A stretch of 62,360 nt of DNA from the NCBI GenBank assembly GCA_902530325.1, contig CACAAB010000006.1, forward strand, positions 1-62,360. The letters are read 5' to 3'. The notes below the pieces were generated by a model, which ran no database searches, had not been told where the DNA came from, and saw nothing but the letters and a program-made list of their open reading frames with translations. The position numbers were made by a program, and so were the translations under genes. This document shows positions 37,884 to 47,900 of this stretch, one piece after another. Positions within the stretch are counted from its first letter, which is position 1. Each line of letters begins with the position of its first letter. Origin of the DNA: an uncultured SAR116 cluster alpha proteobacterium. GTDB lineage: Bacteria > Pseudomonadota > Alphaproteobacteria > Puniceispirillales > Marisalimonadaceae.

Positions 37884-39431
37884 ATGGATAATAATGAAAC
37901 AAATATAAATGCTTCTAAGGCTATACTCTTAAATGACTCAGACAATATTATCATTGCAATAAATAATATGAATGCCAATGAATATTTAGAAGATTTTGAT
38001 ATTACATTAGATGCTCCAATACTTTCAGGTCAGAAAATTGCAAAGACAGATATTGTTAAAGATAGTCCAATTTACAAATATGGTACAATTATAGGCTTTG
38101 CTGATTCAGATTTAGCCAAAGGTCAAGTGTTAAGTAATTTAAATGTTGTTTTCAAAGAATTTGGGCGAGAACATGAATATTGTTCAAAGTATAGACCAAC
38201 TAGATTTGTCAATGAATCAAGCAAAAGAACATTCTCAGGTTTTAAAAGATCAGATGGACGTGTTGGTACAAGAAATTTTATTGCAGTAGTATCAACGGTA
38301 AATTGTTCAGCAACTGTTGTGCATGAAATTGCAGCGTATTTTACACCAAACAAACTTATTAATTATCCTAATGTAGATGGTGTTGCTGCCTTTAGTCATT
38401 CAACTGGTTGTGGAATGGAATTATCAGGTGAGCCAATGAATTTGTTAAATAGAACTTTAGGTGGCTATATAAATCATCCAAATGTTGTTTCATCTCTAGT
38501 TGTTGGTCTAGGTTGTGAAAGGTGTCAGGTTGGCGGACTTTTTTCTCATCAAGGACTTACTGAAAATACAAATTTAAAAACTTTAGTTATGCAAGATAAT
38601 GGCGGTACTACTGCAACAATTAAAGCAGGAATTGAAATTGTAGAAAGTATGTTAGAAAAGGCGAACAAAATCTCTAGAGAAGAAGTGCCTTTATCTAATC
38701 TAATGGTTGGCCTTCAGTGTGGAGGATCAGACGCTTTCTCTTCTATTTCTGCTAATCCATCTTTAGGGAAAGCTGTTGATATTCTTGTAAGTCATGGTGG
38801 TACCGCTATTTTGTCGGAAACACCTGAAATTTACGGTGTTGAAAACACTTTAACTGCAAGAGCTAAAAATTCTTCGGTCGCAGAAAAATTATTGGATCGT
38901 GTAAACTGGTGGAAGAATGTTTATGCGGTAGGTCGTGACGTACAAATAAATGGGATAGTTAGCCCAGGAAATCAAAAGGGAGGTCTTGCGAATATTTTAG
39001 AAAAATCTCTGGGTTCAGCAATGAAGGGTGGAACGACTGGTTTAATGGAAGTATACAATTATGCAGAAAGAGTTAATGAAAAGGGATTTGTTTTTATGGA
39101 CACACCTGGTTTCGACCCTGTTTCAGCAACTGGTCAGATTGCAGGTGGAGCAAATTTGATAGCATTTACTACAGGTAGGGGATCATGTTTTGGTGCCAAA
39201 CCAACTCCTTCAATAAAATTGGCAACAAATTCTTATCTCTATAAAAAAATGCATGAAGACATGGATATAAATTGTGGTTTAGTGATTGACGGAGATAAAG
39301 ACATTCAAGAAATGGGTAAAATAATTTTTGAAGAATTTATTTTATTTGCTTCAGGTAAAAAATCAAAGAGCGAAATCCTAAACCTTGGCCGCCATGAATT
39401 TGCTCCTTGGCAAATTGGAATCACAGGTTAA
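37884..39431 (+). CDS. UxaA-family altronate/galactarate dehydratase-like protein
   Basis: This 515-residue protein joins an N-terminal SAF-like domain (about residues 10-95) to a UxaA catalytic domain, as in altronate dehydratase. The body starts at FKRSDGRVGTRNFIAVVSTVNCSATV and carries GLGCERCQVGG, VGLQCGGSDAFSSISANPSLG and AFTTGRGSCFGAKPTPSIKLA. The Cys-rich motifs fit the iron-dependent dehydratase. It is the last gene of the sugar-acid operon and its 3' end overlaps the convergent RHH gene by four bases. Actual substrate is unknown. Confidence 0.9.
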   Translation: MDNNETNINASKAILLNDSDNIIIAINNMNANEYLEDFDITLDAPILSGQKIAKTDIVKDSPIYKYGTIIGFADSDLAKGQVLSNLNVVFKEFGREHEYCSKYRPTRFVNESSKRTFSGFKRSDGRVGTRNFIAVVSTVNCSATVVHEIAAYFTPNKLINYPNVDGVAAFSHSTGCGMELSGEPMNLLNRTLGGYINHPNVVSSLVVGLGCERCQVGGLFSHQGLTENTNLKTLVMQDNGGTTATIKAGIEIVESMLEKANKISREEVPLSNLMVGLQCGGSDAFSSISANPSLGKAVDILVSHGGTAILSETPEIYGVENTLTARAKNSSVAEKLLDRVNWWKNVYAVGRDVQINGIVSPGNQKGGLANILEKSLGSAMKGGTTGLMEVYNYAERVNEKGFVFMDTPGFDPVSATGQIAGGANLIAFTTGRGSCFGAKPTPSIKLATNSYLYKKMHEDMDINCGLVIDGDKDIQEMGKIIFEEFILFASGKKSKSEILNLGRHEFAPWQIGITG

Positions 39432-39631
39432 TCTTTCATGTAAAATTTTAATAGATATACTCTTATCGAAGATGCAAGTGATGTTTTTCTATTTTTATCT
39501 ATATTAGTAATCAAATTTTCTACAGAACATTTTTGTTCATTAGCAATATTTTTTAAAGCATCCCAAAATTCTTTTTCTAGGGATAATGACGTCCTGTGTT
39601 TTTTTATAGTTACTGATTTTTTTATCAACAT
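39428..39631 (-). CDS. Ribbon-helix-helix domain protein
   Basis: This 67-residue basic protein matches the ribbon-helix-helix family common in alphaproteobacteria: a beta strand (KKSVTIKKHRTSLSLEKEFWDALKNIA) and two helices with CSVENLITNID and SSIRVYLLKFY. No toxin-like partner is adjacent. It is the last gene of a chain of overlapping minus-strand genes, overlapping the RNA methyltransferase gene by seven bases. A small transcriptional regulator is likely; targets are unknown. Confidence 0.8.
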   Translation of the reverse strand: MLIKKSVTIKKHRTSLSLEKEFWDALKNIANEQKCSVENLITNIDKNRKTSLASSIRVYLLKFYMKD

Positions 39632-40968
39632 TTTTCTTTTAATTCGAAAAAAGCCACTAATTCAACATGTGCAGAGAATAAAAATTGATCAATTGGTTGG
39701 GCCCATTTTAATTTATAATCAGTTTCAAGCAATTTCTTAGCATCTCTTATAAATGTATTAATATTACAAGATACACTGATGACAATTGGTATCTTTGATT
39801 TAGCTATGTTTGAAAATTGCAAATTTGCACCCGATCGAGGTGGATCAACGATAATTGCATCATATTTAGCAAGCTCGTCTGATGTTAAAGGGAAATTTTT
39901 TAAATCTCTTACTGTTGTTTTAACTCTATTCCCAACACCTTCTTTTCGACTGGCAATATCTATGGCTTTTAAAGACTCATTGTCTAATTCAAAAGCATGT
40001 ATCTTATATTTTTTTTTTAATAATGGCAAAGTTATTGTACCACTACCACAAAAGAGTTCACAAATCAGTTTTGTTTGTTTATTTTCATTTAATCCTTGTA
40101 TGACGCTATCAAGAATTACATTTTCCCCTTCTACAGTTGCTTGAAGGAATCCACCTGGAGGAGGATAAGTAGTAGATAAAAAAGGCTTGTTAGATAAAAT
40201 TGGAAGATCTCTTGTAAATAGTAATTCGCTAGTATTATCCTCTAATCTTCTATGAAATCTAATAACCTTACTGTTTGAAACATCCTCAATAAAGGTATTT
40301 AATTTATGATAGTTAATTTTATCTATACCTTTTATAAGAAGGTCTACCCCGTTATCTAAAAGGTTCGCATGAATATCAATCTCATCACCTACACTAAGAA
40401 GTCTGTGCAATGGTTTTTCTAATGCATGAATAAATTTTTCAAGTTCTAAGTCGATTATTATACATTTTTCAATTTTTGTAATAAATTTACTTCTGTACTC
40501 ATTAAATCCAATTATTGTATTAAATTTATTTTTTTTTGCTTTTAATTTAATATGTCTTCGACTTCTTATTGATGATGTTTTTATTGGTTTAATGTTTGTT
40601 GTTTGAGATATCTTAAATATTGGTAGAGAGATTTTGTTAATTTTCCAAGATGAATAATCTTCAAAATTCCAATGCTGAAGTAAACATCCACCACATTGAA
40701 AAAAATGTTCACATTTAGGATCGATTCTTTTTTGTGATGGTGATTTTATTTCAACTAAAGAAGCTCTGATACCCTCAGAAGTTGAAAGAATTGGTTTAAC
40801 AACAACTATTTCATCAGGCAAAGTAAAGGGTATAAAAAAAGTGTAATCACTCTTTCTAAAATTGATTTCAGTTGTCAAGTTAGAGACCCCTTCGCCCCTA
40901 GATCCAATATGTTTTATTGTTAAGAGTCTGTTATCAATATTTTTTTGTAATTTTTGATGCCTTTTCAT
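39625..40968 (-). CDS. Class I SAM-dependent rRNA/tRNA m5U methyltransferase (TrmA/RlmD-like)
   Basis: This 447-residue methyltransferase of the TrmA/RlmC/RlmD family makes 5-methyluridine in RNA. It has an Fe-S type Cys cluster (CEHFFQCGGCLLQHW), a SAM-binding LFCGSGTITLPLL, the DPPRSGANLQF motif and the catalytic nucleophile region SVSCNINTFIRDA. An N-terminal TRAM-like segment is present in weak form. The precise uridine target cannot be assigned. It overlaps the S24-like regulator gene by four bases (ATGA type). Confidence 0.9.
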   Translation of the reverse strand: MKRHQKLQKNIDNRLLTIKHIGSRGEGVSNLTTEINFRKSDYTFFIPFTLPDEIVVVKPILSTSEGIRASLVEIKSPSQKRIDPKCEHFFQCGGCLLQHWNFEDYSSWKINKISLPIFKISQTTNIKPIKTSSIRSRRHIKLKAKKNKFNTIIGFNEYRSKFITKIEKCIIIDLELEKFIHALEKPLHRLLSVGDEIDIHANLLDNGVDLLIKGIDKINYHKLNTFIEDVSNSKVIRFHRRLEDNTSELLFTRDLPILSNKPFLSTTYPPPGGFLQATVEGENVILDSVIQGLNENKQTKLICELFCGSGTITLPLLKKKYKIHAFELDNESLKAIDIASRKEGVGNRVKTTVRDLKNFPLTSDELAKYDAIIVDPPRSGANLQFSNIAKSKIPIVISVSCNINTFIRDAKKLLETDYKLKWAQPIDQFLFSAHVELVAFFELKEKC

Positions 40969-41636
40969 TTTGAAAATTTTTTAGAACACTGCCATATAAT
41001 TCTACCGCTTATAACTATAAGATCTGAGTTAATTTGGAAAGGATAAAAATTATTTAAATATGGTTTTACGCTTAATTTACCCTGGTTTAATCTACTTAAT
41101 TCAATGGCAGCTAAAAAGTAACTTTTTCCGTCGTTTAGCAAATATATATCAGGTTTAATAAATTTTTTCATACTTACATCTACAATGGAGGTTATATGGC
41201 CATCTGAGGTAAGAGTTTGAAAGTAAAATAAATTTTTTTCATTAAAAAAATCTAAGTCAATTAACAATTTTCTGGAAAATGATATATTGTTTATATCATT
41301 AATATTGTTATCTATATTTCTTAACACTAAAAATTGTTCTTGTTGAGAAAGATCCTTTAACCAATTTGGTATCAATTCATTTACATTCACATCAAGTATT
41401 TCAGCCAACATGAATCTATACTCTTCGGGGAGAACTTTTGGAGTACCTCTATAAAGATATTGTTGTAAATAAGCATCATTTTTTTTTATATTTCTTGATA
41501 AATCACGAAGATTATATTTCTTTTTTTTTATTAACTTTTTAATCTTCTCTCTTACATCGTTGTTATCAACACTTGTTTTAGTGTTGATATCTTGTGAGTT
41601 AATAATTTGCTTATTTTGATCTCTCGATGCTTTCAT
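40965..41636 (-). CDS. XRE-type regulator with LexA-like S24 C-terminal domain
   Basis: This 223-residue protein has an N-terminal helix-turn-helix (NLRDLSRNIKKNDAYLQQYL, then LPEEYRFMLAEILDVN) of the type seen in S24-family regulators of Rhodospirillales. The C-terminal half resembles an S24 peptidase domain: DVSM where GDSM is usual, VKPYL where the general-base Lys is expected, and IVISGRIIWQ at the end. Self-cleavage is therefore possible but uncertain. The first ~26 bases overlap the prenyl-synthase gene. Targets are unknown; a DNA-damage link is a guess. Confidence 0.7.
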   Translation of the reverse strand: MKASRDQNKQIINSQDINTKTSVDNNDVREKIKKLIKKKKYNLRDLSRNIKKNDAYLQQYLYRGTPKVLPEEYRFMLAEILDVNVNELIPNWLKDLSQQEQFLVLRNIDNNINDINNISFSRKLLIDLDFFNEKNLFYFQTLTSDGHITSIVDVSMKKFIKPDIYLLNDGKSYFLAAIELSRLNQGKLSVKPYLNNFYPFQINSDLIVISGRIIWQCSKKFSK

Positions 41637-42621
41637 TTGCCAAGCCGATTAAATAATTTTTAATTTCTGTATTTGGAAGTTTTTCAAGAGATTTAACGGA
41701 TAAAGAAATAAATTCTTGAGTTTTCTTTTTGCATTCATCAAAAATATTATATTTATTAAAAATGTCAATTGCATTATTAAAATCATGTTTTTCTTGATCT
41801 AATTCTTTTAGAGTTTTTATCCAAAATTGTTTTTCTTTAGTATTACTTTTTTGCCAAGCCAAAATTACAGGTAGTGTGGTCTTTCCCAATTTAAAATCAT
41901 CTCCTAAGTTTTTTCCCATTTTATTTGGTAAATTATTAAAATCCATAAGATCATCTACAATTTGAAATGCTAATCCTAAATTGAAACCATAATCATAAGC
42001 GGCATTTTGTTCTTTAATATTTCCTCCAGCAACGATAACACCACTTTTGCATGAGGCTCCAAATAACTCAGCTGTTTTTTTTCCAATAACCTCAATGTAA
42101 TCTTCTGTACTGGTTTCTGGTTTGTTTGCAATTTGCATTTGTTGAAATTCTCCCTGAGTTATTTTGCATGCTGCACTTGCTAAACTTGATAAAGCTTCTA
42201 TTGACTCAGTTTCCACCATCAGTTCAAAAGATTGCGCAAATAAAAAATCTCCTGCTAAAACAGTAAATTCATTACCCCAAATAATATTAGCAGTTTTTTT
42301 CCCTCTCCTTAAATTTGACTCATCTACTACATCATCATGTAATAAAGTCGCTGTGTGAATAAATTCTACTGCCGCCGCTAATATGATTGTATTTTTTGAG
42401 TAATCATTGAATTGTGCAGCCATAGCTAATGTTAAAAGTGGACGCAATCTTTTTCCAGAAGCATTTATAAGGTGTTTCCCTATATCATTAATAAGAGGAA
42501 TTGACTTATTTAGCCTACTTATTATCTCCTGATCCACTGCTTCTAGGCTTTTTCCTAATGCTTGTTTTAGTTTTAAAACATTATTCTCTGAATTTTCATT
42601 ATTTAGTTCATTCATAAGCAT
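41611..42621 (-). CDS. ispB: Polyprenyl diphosphate synthase (IspB-like, ubiquinone side chain)
   Basis: This 336-residue trans-prenyltransferase makes the long isoprenoid chain for ubiquinone. It has both Asp-rich motifs, LLHDDVVDESNLRRGKKTAN (first) and AFQIVDDLMDF (second), and the GKRLRPLLTLA region. Product length is not readable by eye. It heads a run of four overlapping minus-strand genes. Confidence 0.93.
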   Translation of the reverse strand: MLMNELNNENSENNVLKLKQALGKSLEAVDQEIISRLNKSIPLINDIGKHLINASGKRLRPLLTLAMAAQFNDYSKNTIILAAAVEFIHTATLLHDDVVDESNLRRGKKTANIIWGNEFTVLAGDFLFAQSFELMVETESIEALSSLASAACKITQGEFQQMQIANKPETSTEDYIEVIGKKTAELFGASCKSGVIVAGGNIKEQNAAYDYGFNLGLAFQIVDDLMDFNNLPNKMGKNLGDDFKLGKTTLPVILAWQKSNTKEKQFWIKTLKELDQEKHDFNNAIDIFNKYNIFDECKKKTQEFISLSVKSLEKLPNTEIKNYLIGLANESIERSK

Positions 42622-42701
42622 TTTCCAAAGGTTAACTTTTATATTATAACTTGCTTATTATACATATTAAACATTTATATAATCTAATTTAAGGAGAATT
42701 C

Positions 42702-43451
42702 ATGTTTTCCAAAAATGTAACCGTAGACAAAATTTTAAGAGGTAAAATCTCAATAAGGCAGCTCAAAAAAGGTTTTAGATATGGATTTGAAGGAGTTTTT
42801 CTAGCATCATTCATAAATGGTTACTTAAAAAAAATTAAGAAAAAAAACATTTCACTAGCAGATGTTGGTTCTGGGGTAGGTGTAATCAGTTTAATAATAG
42901 CTTATCAAAATAATGAAATTAATATTACCGCAATTGAAAATAATTATAGCTATTTAGAAATTGCAAATGAAAATATTATAATAAATAATTTTCAAAAAAC
43001 TATAAATGCAATTAAAGGAGATGTATTTAATATTGATAGTAAGTTAATAAATAGCTTTGATATTGTAGTAACTAATCCACCATTTTATGATGAAAAACAA
43101 AAAAAATCAGAAAATGAACTTGATAATTATGCCAAAAGAATAACCAATTATGAAAGTTGGATAGATAATTCAATAAAATTACTTAAGGATAGAGGTACAA
43201 TTTTCCTAATTATTCCAACTGGGCTTCTTGAAAAATCATTAATAGCCCTTAGAAAAAAAACAGGATCGTTTAAAATTTTTCCAATTTGGCCTAATCAAAA
43301 TAAGTCATCAAAAAGATTAGTAATTTTTGCTAAAAAGGGTGGTGCTAGTCCTACTGAATTAATGCCCGGAATGAGACTTTTTAACAATAGGGGTAAGATA
43401 ACCAAAAAAGCAATAACATATACTGACAATGGTATTTTTAAATTTTTATAA
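42702..43451 (+). CDS. tRNA1(Val) A37 N6-methyltransferase-like protein (TrmN6/YfiC)
   Basis: This 249-residue class I methyltransferase has the SAM site ADVGSGVGVISL and the amino-methyltransferase motif NPPFYDE, as in TrmN6, which makes m6A37 in tRNA-Val. The N-terminal LRGKISIRQLKKGFRYGFEGVFLA agrees with the family. It starts behind AAGGAGAATTC and is divergent from ispB. Confidence 0.88.
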   Translation: MFSKNVTVDKILRGKISIRQLKKGFRYGFEGVFLASFINGYLKKIKKKNISLADVGSGVGVISLIIAYQNNEINITAIENNYSYLEIANENIIINNFQKTINAIKGDVFNIDSKLINSFDIVVTNPPFYDEKQKKSENELDNYAKRITNYESWIDNSIKLLKDRGTIFLIIPTGLLEKSLIALRKKTGSFKIFPIWPNQNKSSKRLVIFAKKGGASPTELMPGMRLFNNRGKITKKAITYTDNGIFKFL

Positions 43452-43534
43452 ACAATTTATTTAAGTAATTAAATAAATGTTGTATTAACTTATTAATTGT
43501 AAATTAATAAATTATATAAAGTATAGGAGTTTAA

Positions 43535-44344
43535 ATGAGTTTTCTTTCTTTTTTTAGAAAGTCACAAAATGTTTCATCTATACCCTTAAGTGGAATAATT
43601 GCTCCAAATATGGGAAGAAGAAAAGGGTTGAACTTATATGAACTTGATAAAGTTATTGAACAAGCCTTTTCAGTAAAAAATGTAAAAGCTGTTGCCCTTC
43701 AGATAAATTCTCCAGGTGGTTCGCCCGTTCAATCAGAGATGATATCTAAGCGTATAAGAGAATTTTCTGAAAAAAAAAATATACCAGTATTAGCATTTGT
43801 AGAAGATGTTGCTGCTTCTGGTGGTTATTGGCTTGCTTGTGCAGCTGACGAGATTTTTGCAAGTAAAGCGTCAATAATTGGTTCTATTGGTGTTGTTTCA
43901 TCTGGGTTTGGGTTTGATAAAGCTATCAAAAAAATTGGGATAGATCGCCGTCTTTATACATCTGGTGAAAATAAAGCAATTTTAGATCCTTTTTTACCTG
44001 AAAATAAAGATGATATTAAAAGATTAAAAGACATACAAAAAGAATTGCATAATCAGTTTATAGCATTTGTAAAGTCAAGACGCGGAAGTAAAATTGTAAA
44101 TGGAAACAAGGATTTGTTTACAGGAGCTTTTTGGTCAGGCGAAAAAAGTCTAGAAATAGGTTTAATAGATGATTTTGGTGAAATGAAATCCGTATTAAAG
44201 CAAAGATTTGGTGAAAATGTAAAAATTAAAGAGTTTGCGCCTAAGAGGAAACTTTTTGGCTTTGGTAATTTATTTGCAGGAGCTATAGATATCTTAATAA
44301 ACAAAATTGAAGAAAGAATTAATTTTAAAAGATTCGGATTATAA
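43535..44344 (+). CDS. S49 family serine peptidase (SohB/SppA-like)
   Basis: This 269-residue member of the S49 signal-peptide-peptidase family has LQINSPGGSPVQSEMI, the nucleophile Ser in EDVAASGGYWLACAADE, and IIGSIGVVSSGFGF. The Lys in SGENKAILDPFLPE fits the expected dyad base. It lacks an obvious N-terminal signal anchor; the first hydrophobic stretch is weak. Membrane-protein quality control is the usual role. A small zinc-ribbon membrane protein follows two bases after its stop. Confidence 0.9.
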   Translation: MSFLSFFRKSQNVSSIPLSGIIAPNMGRRKGLNLYELDKVIEQAFSVKNVKAVALQINSPGGSPVQSEMISKRIREFSEKKNIPVLAFVEDVAASGGYWLACAADEIFASKASIIGSIGVVSSGFGFDKAIKKIGIDRRLYTSGENKAILDPFLPENKDDIKRLKDIQKELHNQFIAFVKSRRGSKIVNGNKDLFTGAFWSGEKSLEIGLIDDFGEMKSVLKQRFGENVKIKEFAPKRKLFGFGNLFAGAIDILINKIEERINFKRFGL

Positions 44345-44345
44345 A

Positions 44346-44576
44346 ATGATGCTTTCTGTAGGTAAAATTTTTTGGCTTGTTATTATATTAATAGCAGTTT
44401 GGTATTTATTCAAAATAATCGAAAAAAGAAAGCTTAATTTAGACAATAATAATAAGCAAAAAAATGACAATGATAATAATAACAAAAAAGGGATAGATGC
44501 TTTTAAATGTGATGTTTGTGGATTGTGGAGTACTGGGAAAAAGTGTAATAACAAAGAGTGTACTAATTCGTCATAA
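44346..44576 (+). CDS. Small membrane protein with C-terminal four-Cys zinc ribbon
   Basis: This 76-residue protein is hypothetical. It begins with a transmembrane helix (about 5-24), then an Asn/Asp/Lys-rich linker, then CDVCGLWSTGKKCNNKEC, with four cysteines arranged like a treble-clef or ribbon. The start at 44346 directly follows the S49 gene stop; an earlier in-frame start overlaps that gene and is less likely. Alphaproteobacteria often have a small TM protein with a Cys-rich tail beside the S49 protease and glyQ. No function can be named. Confidence 0.6.
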   Translation: MMLSVGKIFWLVIILIAVWYLFKIIEKRKLNLDNNNKQKNDNDNNNKKGIDAFKCDVCGLWSTGKKCNNKECTNSS

Positions 44577-44643
44577 ATATAAAATTTTGTCTTCAAAATT
44601 TCAGATTTTTTATTATAAAATTAGCATTAACTAAATTAATCAA

Positions 44644-45531
44644 ATGTATGAAAATAATTCCTTTCAAAAAATTATTACTAACCTTCAATCATTTTGGATC
44701 GATCAAGGTTGTGTTTTGTTACAACCCTATGACTCTGAAGTTGGAGCAGGTACATTCCACCCTGCAACGGTACTTCGAGTTTTAGGTCCAGATCCAATCT
44801 GGAAAGCAGCATATGTTCAACCGTGTCGAAGACCGACCGATGGAAGATATGGTGAAAACCCTAATAGACTCCAGCACTATTATCAATTTCAGGTTATTAT
44901 TCAACCATCTCCTGAAGATATACAAAATTTATATTTAGAGAGTTTAAATTTCATTGGCCTTAACCCTAAAGATCATGACATTAGGTTTGTAGAAGATGAC
45001 TGGGAAAGTCCAACTCTTGGTGCCTCAGGTTTAGGCTGGGAAATTTGGTGTGACGGTATGGAAATAAGCCAATTTACATATTTCCAACAGGTTGGTGGTT
45101 TTGATGTAAAACCTGTTGCTAGCGAAATTACTTATGGTTTGGAAAGATTAGCTATGTTTATCCAAAAAATTGAAAATGTTTATGACTTAGATTGGGATGG
45201 TGTCGCAAAAAATATGGGGGGCAAAACTTATGGCGATATATTTTTACAACAAGAAAAAGAATTTTCTAAATATAATTTTGAAAAGTCTGATACATGCTCT
45301 TTATTTAAGCAGTTTAGTGATGCTGAAACTGAGTGCAAAAATTTATTAAATGACAAGAAAAATCCTTTAGCTCTTCCCGCCTATCATCAATGTATTAAGG
45401 CTAGTCATATTTTCAACCTATTAGATGCAAGAGGTGTTATTTCTGTCTCTGAAAGACAATCATATATATTAAGAGTTAGAAATATGGCGAGATCTTCTTG
45501 TCTTGCTTGGATGGGTAAATTGAATGAATAA
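44644..45531 (+). CDS. glyQ: Glycyl-tRNA synthetase alpha subunit
   Basis: GlyQ is the catalytic subunit of the bacterial alpha2beta2 glycyl-tRNA synthetase. The 295-residue protein has [29 protein letters not shown], the ATP-binding segments and GLEIW-like [21 protein letters not shown]. It overlaps the glyS start by eight bases, so both subunits are coupled. Confidence 0.98.
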   Translation: MYENNSFQKIITNLQSFWIDQGCVLLQPYDSEVGAGTFHPATVLRVLGPDPIWKAAYVQPCRRPTDGRYGENPNRLQHYYQFQVIIQPSPEDIQNLYLESLNFIGLNPKDHDIRFVEDDWESPTLGASGLGWEIWCDGMEISQFTYFQQVGGFDVKPVASEITYGLERLAMFIQKIENVYDLDWDGVAKNMGGKTYGDIFLQQEKEFSKYNFEKSDTCSLFKQFSDAETECKNLLNDKKNPLALPAYHQCIKASHIFNLLDARGVISVSERQSYILRVRNMARSSCLAWMGKLNE

Positions 45532-47617
45532 TATGAATTTAAGTAGAGGAAATTTACTTCTAGAGTTTTTTTCAGAGGAAATACCTGCAAGAATGCAATT
45601 AAACTCTGAAAGACAATTAGAAAATTTGTTCACTAAATCTCTTACACAAAGAAACATGGCTTTTGAAAGTTTCAAAACTTACAGTGGTCCAAGACACTTA
45701 TCAATTGTCATTAAAAATATTGAGTTAGAGCAAAAGGATCAAAAAATAGAGAGGAAAGGGCCAAGATTTGATGCAAATCAAAAAGCAATTGATGGTTTTC
45801 TAAAATCTAATAATTTGAATCTAAATGAAACTATAATAAAAGAAACAAAAAATGGGAAATTTTATTTCCATTCTCAAATAATCAAAGGGCAAAACATTAA
45901 TGAGATTTTACCAGATATTATTGATGAAATAGTTAATGGCTTTATTTGGCCTAAAAGTCAAAGATGGGCAAATACAGATCTAAAGTGGGCACGACCTCTT
46001 AGAAATATAGTTTTGTTAGTTAATGATAACCCAGTAAAAGGTAAAGTACGTATAGGAAAAGATGTTTTTCTAAATTTTACTAATTTTACCTTTTCTCATA
46101 GACACAATGATAAAAAGATTATTATAAATAAGATAGAAAACTATGAGAAATTATTAGAAGACCATAATGTAATTTTAGATAGAAATAAAAGGTCACACAA
46201 AATTATTAATGACACATCAAATTTACTTGATAAGGAAAAGCTAAAATTATTAATTGATAAATCTTTGCTTGAAGAAGTTGTAGGTCTTGTAGAATTTCCT
46301 AATGTTCTTATAGGTTCTATCAGTAAAAAATTTATGAAATTGCCCAGAGAAGTATTGTCAACAACAATGCGTGTGCATCAAAAGTATTTTTCAATCACTA
46401 ACAAAGAAGATAATTTAGAGTCAAAATTTCTATTTGTCGCTAATAGCATTAAAAATAAGAAAAGGGATATTAGAGTCATTAAAGGTAATGAGAGGGTTTT
46501 AAAAGCACGTTTATCTGATGCCAATTATTTTTTTGAAAATGATATTTCAAATAGGTTTGAAAATTGGAACGAAAAACTCAAAGACGTTTTGTTTTATGAA
46601 GGTTTAGGATCATTGCATGATAAGACAATAAGGATGGCTAACATGTCTAACATTTTTGCAAAAGCTTTTGGAGTTAAATCAGAATTAGCTAAACAAGCAA
46701 CCCTTTTATCTAAAGCAGATCTTGTGTCAGAAATGGTTACAGAATTTCCAGAACTTCAAGGGATTATGGGGGGGCATTATGCTAAAATAAAAAACAAATC
46801 CGAAGAAGTATCAAAAGCTATTTATGATCATTATAAACCTAAGGGTGTTTCTGATGATTTACCGGAAACAAAACTGGGATCTTTATTATCAATGTTAGAT
46901 AAGATTGACACTTTGGTAGGATTTTTTACTATTGGCAAAAAACCTACTGGTTCTAAAGATCCATTTGCTCTAAGAAGAAATGGATTTTCAATTGTTCAAA
47001 TCTTAGTTAATTTGAAACTTAATATTTCACTGAATGAAGTTACTAATCCACCTTTAAAAGAACATGTTTGTTCTTCAAAATCAATAAAAATTAGCCTTAT
47101 TAATTTTATGATTGATAAATTAAAATTTGTACTTTCTAATCAATATAACAGGATTGATGTAGTTGATTCAGTTTTAAATGCAAAAATTGTAAATGATTTA
47201 CCAATTAATTTAATTTCAAGTAGAGTTGAAAGTATAAGTAAATTTACTAAAAATAACGATTTCAAAATATTTTTATCAAATTTCAAACGAATTAATAATA
47301 TTCTTAAAAGTGAGAAATTTTCAAATGATACTGAGTTACAAGTAAATATAAAAATTTTTGAAACTATTGAAGAGAAAAACATCTATAATCATATGAATTC
47401 TTTTTCAATAGTGATGGAGGAAAAAGGTTTTTGTGTAAAATCTCAGGATGTTTTGATCAAAAGTTTAATTAAGATGAACCAGTCAATTTCATTATTTTTT
47501 GATAATGTAATTGTTAATCACGAACATGATAATATTAGAATTAATAGATTAATATTGTTAAAAAACTTTCACAACTTGATGTTAAAATTTTCTAGTTTTG
47601 ACTTTATTGAAGATTAA
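45524..47617 (+). CDS. glyS: Glycyl-tRNA synthetase beta subunit
   Basis: The tRNA-binding beta subunit has 697 residues. The N-terminus [40 protein letters not shown] and the HD-like central part ([41 protein letters not shown]) are characteristic. The 3' end overlaps the convergent rpmE gene by four bases. No selective anomalies are seen. Confidence 0.97.
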   Translation: MNNMNLSRGNLLLEFFSEEIPARMQLNSERQLENLFTKSLTQRNMAFESFKTYSGPRHLSIVIKNIELEQKDQKIERKGPRFDANQKAIDGFLKSNNLNLNETIIKETKNGKFYFHSQIIKGQNINEILPDIIDEIVNGFIWPKSQRWANTDLKWARPLRNIVLLVNDNPVKGKVRIGKDVFLNFTNFTFSHRHNDKKIIINKIENYEKLLEDHNVILDRNKRSHKIINDTSNLLDKEKLKLLIDKSLLEEVVGLVEFPNVLIGSISKKFMKLPREVLSTTMRVHQKYFSITNKEDNLESKFLFVANSIKNKKRDIRVIKGNERVLKARLSDANYFFENDISNRFENWNEKLKDVLFYEGLGSLHDKTIRMANMSNIFAKAFGVKSELAKQATLLSKADLVSEMVTEFPELQGIMGGHYAKIKNKSEEVSKAIYDHYKPKGVSDDLPETKLGSLLSMLDKIDTLVGFFTIGKKPTGSKDPFALRRNGFSIVQILVNLKLNISLNEVTNPPLKEHVCSSKSIKISLINFMIDKLKFVLSNQYNRIDVVDSVLNAKIVNDLPINLISSRVESISKFTKNNDFKIFLSNFKRINNILKSEKFSNDTELQVNIKIFETIEEKNIYNHMNSFSIVMEEKGFCVKSQDVLIKSLIKMNQSISLFFDNVIVNHEHDNIRINRLILLKNFHNLMLKFSSFDFIED

Positions 47618-47841
47618 TCAGTCTTCACTCCTAAACCTGAAAACCGTTTGTTAAATCTAGCAACCTGACCTCCAGAATCTAAAATTCTATGCTGGCCTGT
47701 CCAAGCAGGATGTGATTTAGGATCAATATCTAATTTAAGAGTGTCTCCAGCTTTTCCCATGGTAGACCGTGTTTTATATTTACTACCGTCAGTCATTACA
47801 ATAGTTATTTCATGATAATCTGGGTGGATATCTTTCTTCAT
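47614..47841 (-). CDS. rpmE: 50S ribosomal protein L31, zinc-free type
   Basis: L31 bridges the ribosomal subunits. The 75-residue protein starts [20 protein letters not shown] and has [25 protein letters not shown]. It contains no cysteine at all, so it is the C-minus version that does not bind zinc, while the zinc-binding version has a CxxC pair. It is followed by its own short gap and a small membrane-protein gene upstream. Confidence 0.95.
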   Translation of the reverse strand: MKKDIHPDYHEITIVMTDGSKYKTRSTMGKAGDTLKLDIDPKSHPAWTGQHRILDSGGQVARFNKRFSGLGVKTD

Positions 47842-47900
47842 ATCAAACTCTTCTATATAAATTTTGATTATAAATACAATTAAAATTTTTTAATTTCAAG

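Noticed and set aside
39428-39631. Antitoxin of a toxin-antitoxin pair
   Set aside because: The RHH protein lies at the end of a coupled operon with an RNA methyltransferase, and no small toxin-like ORF accompanies it.
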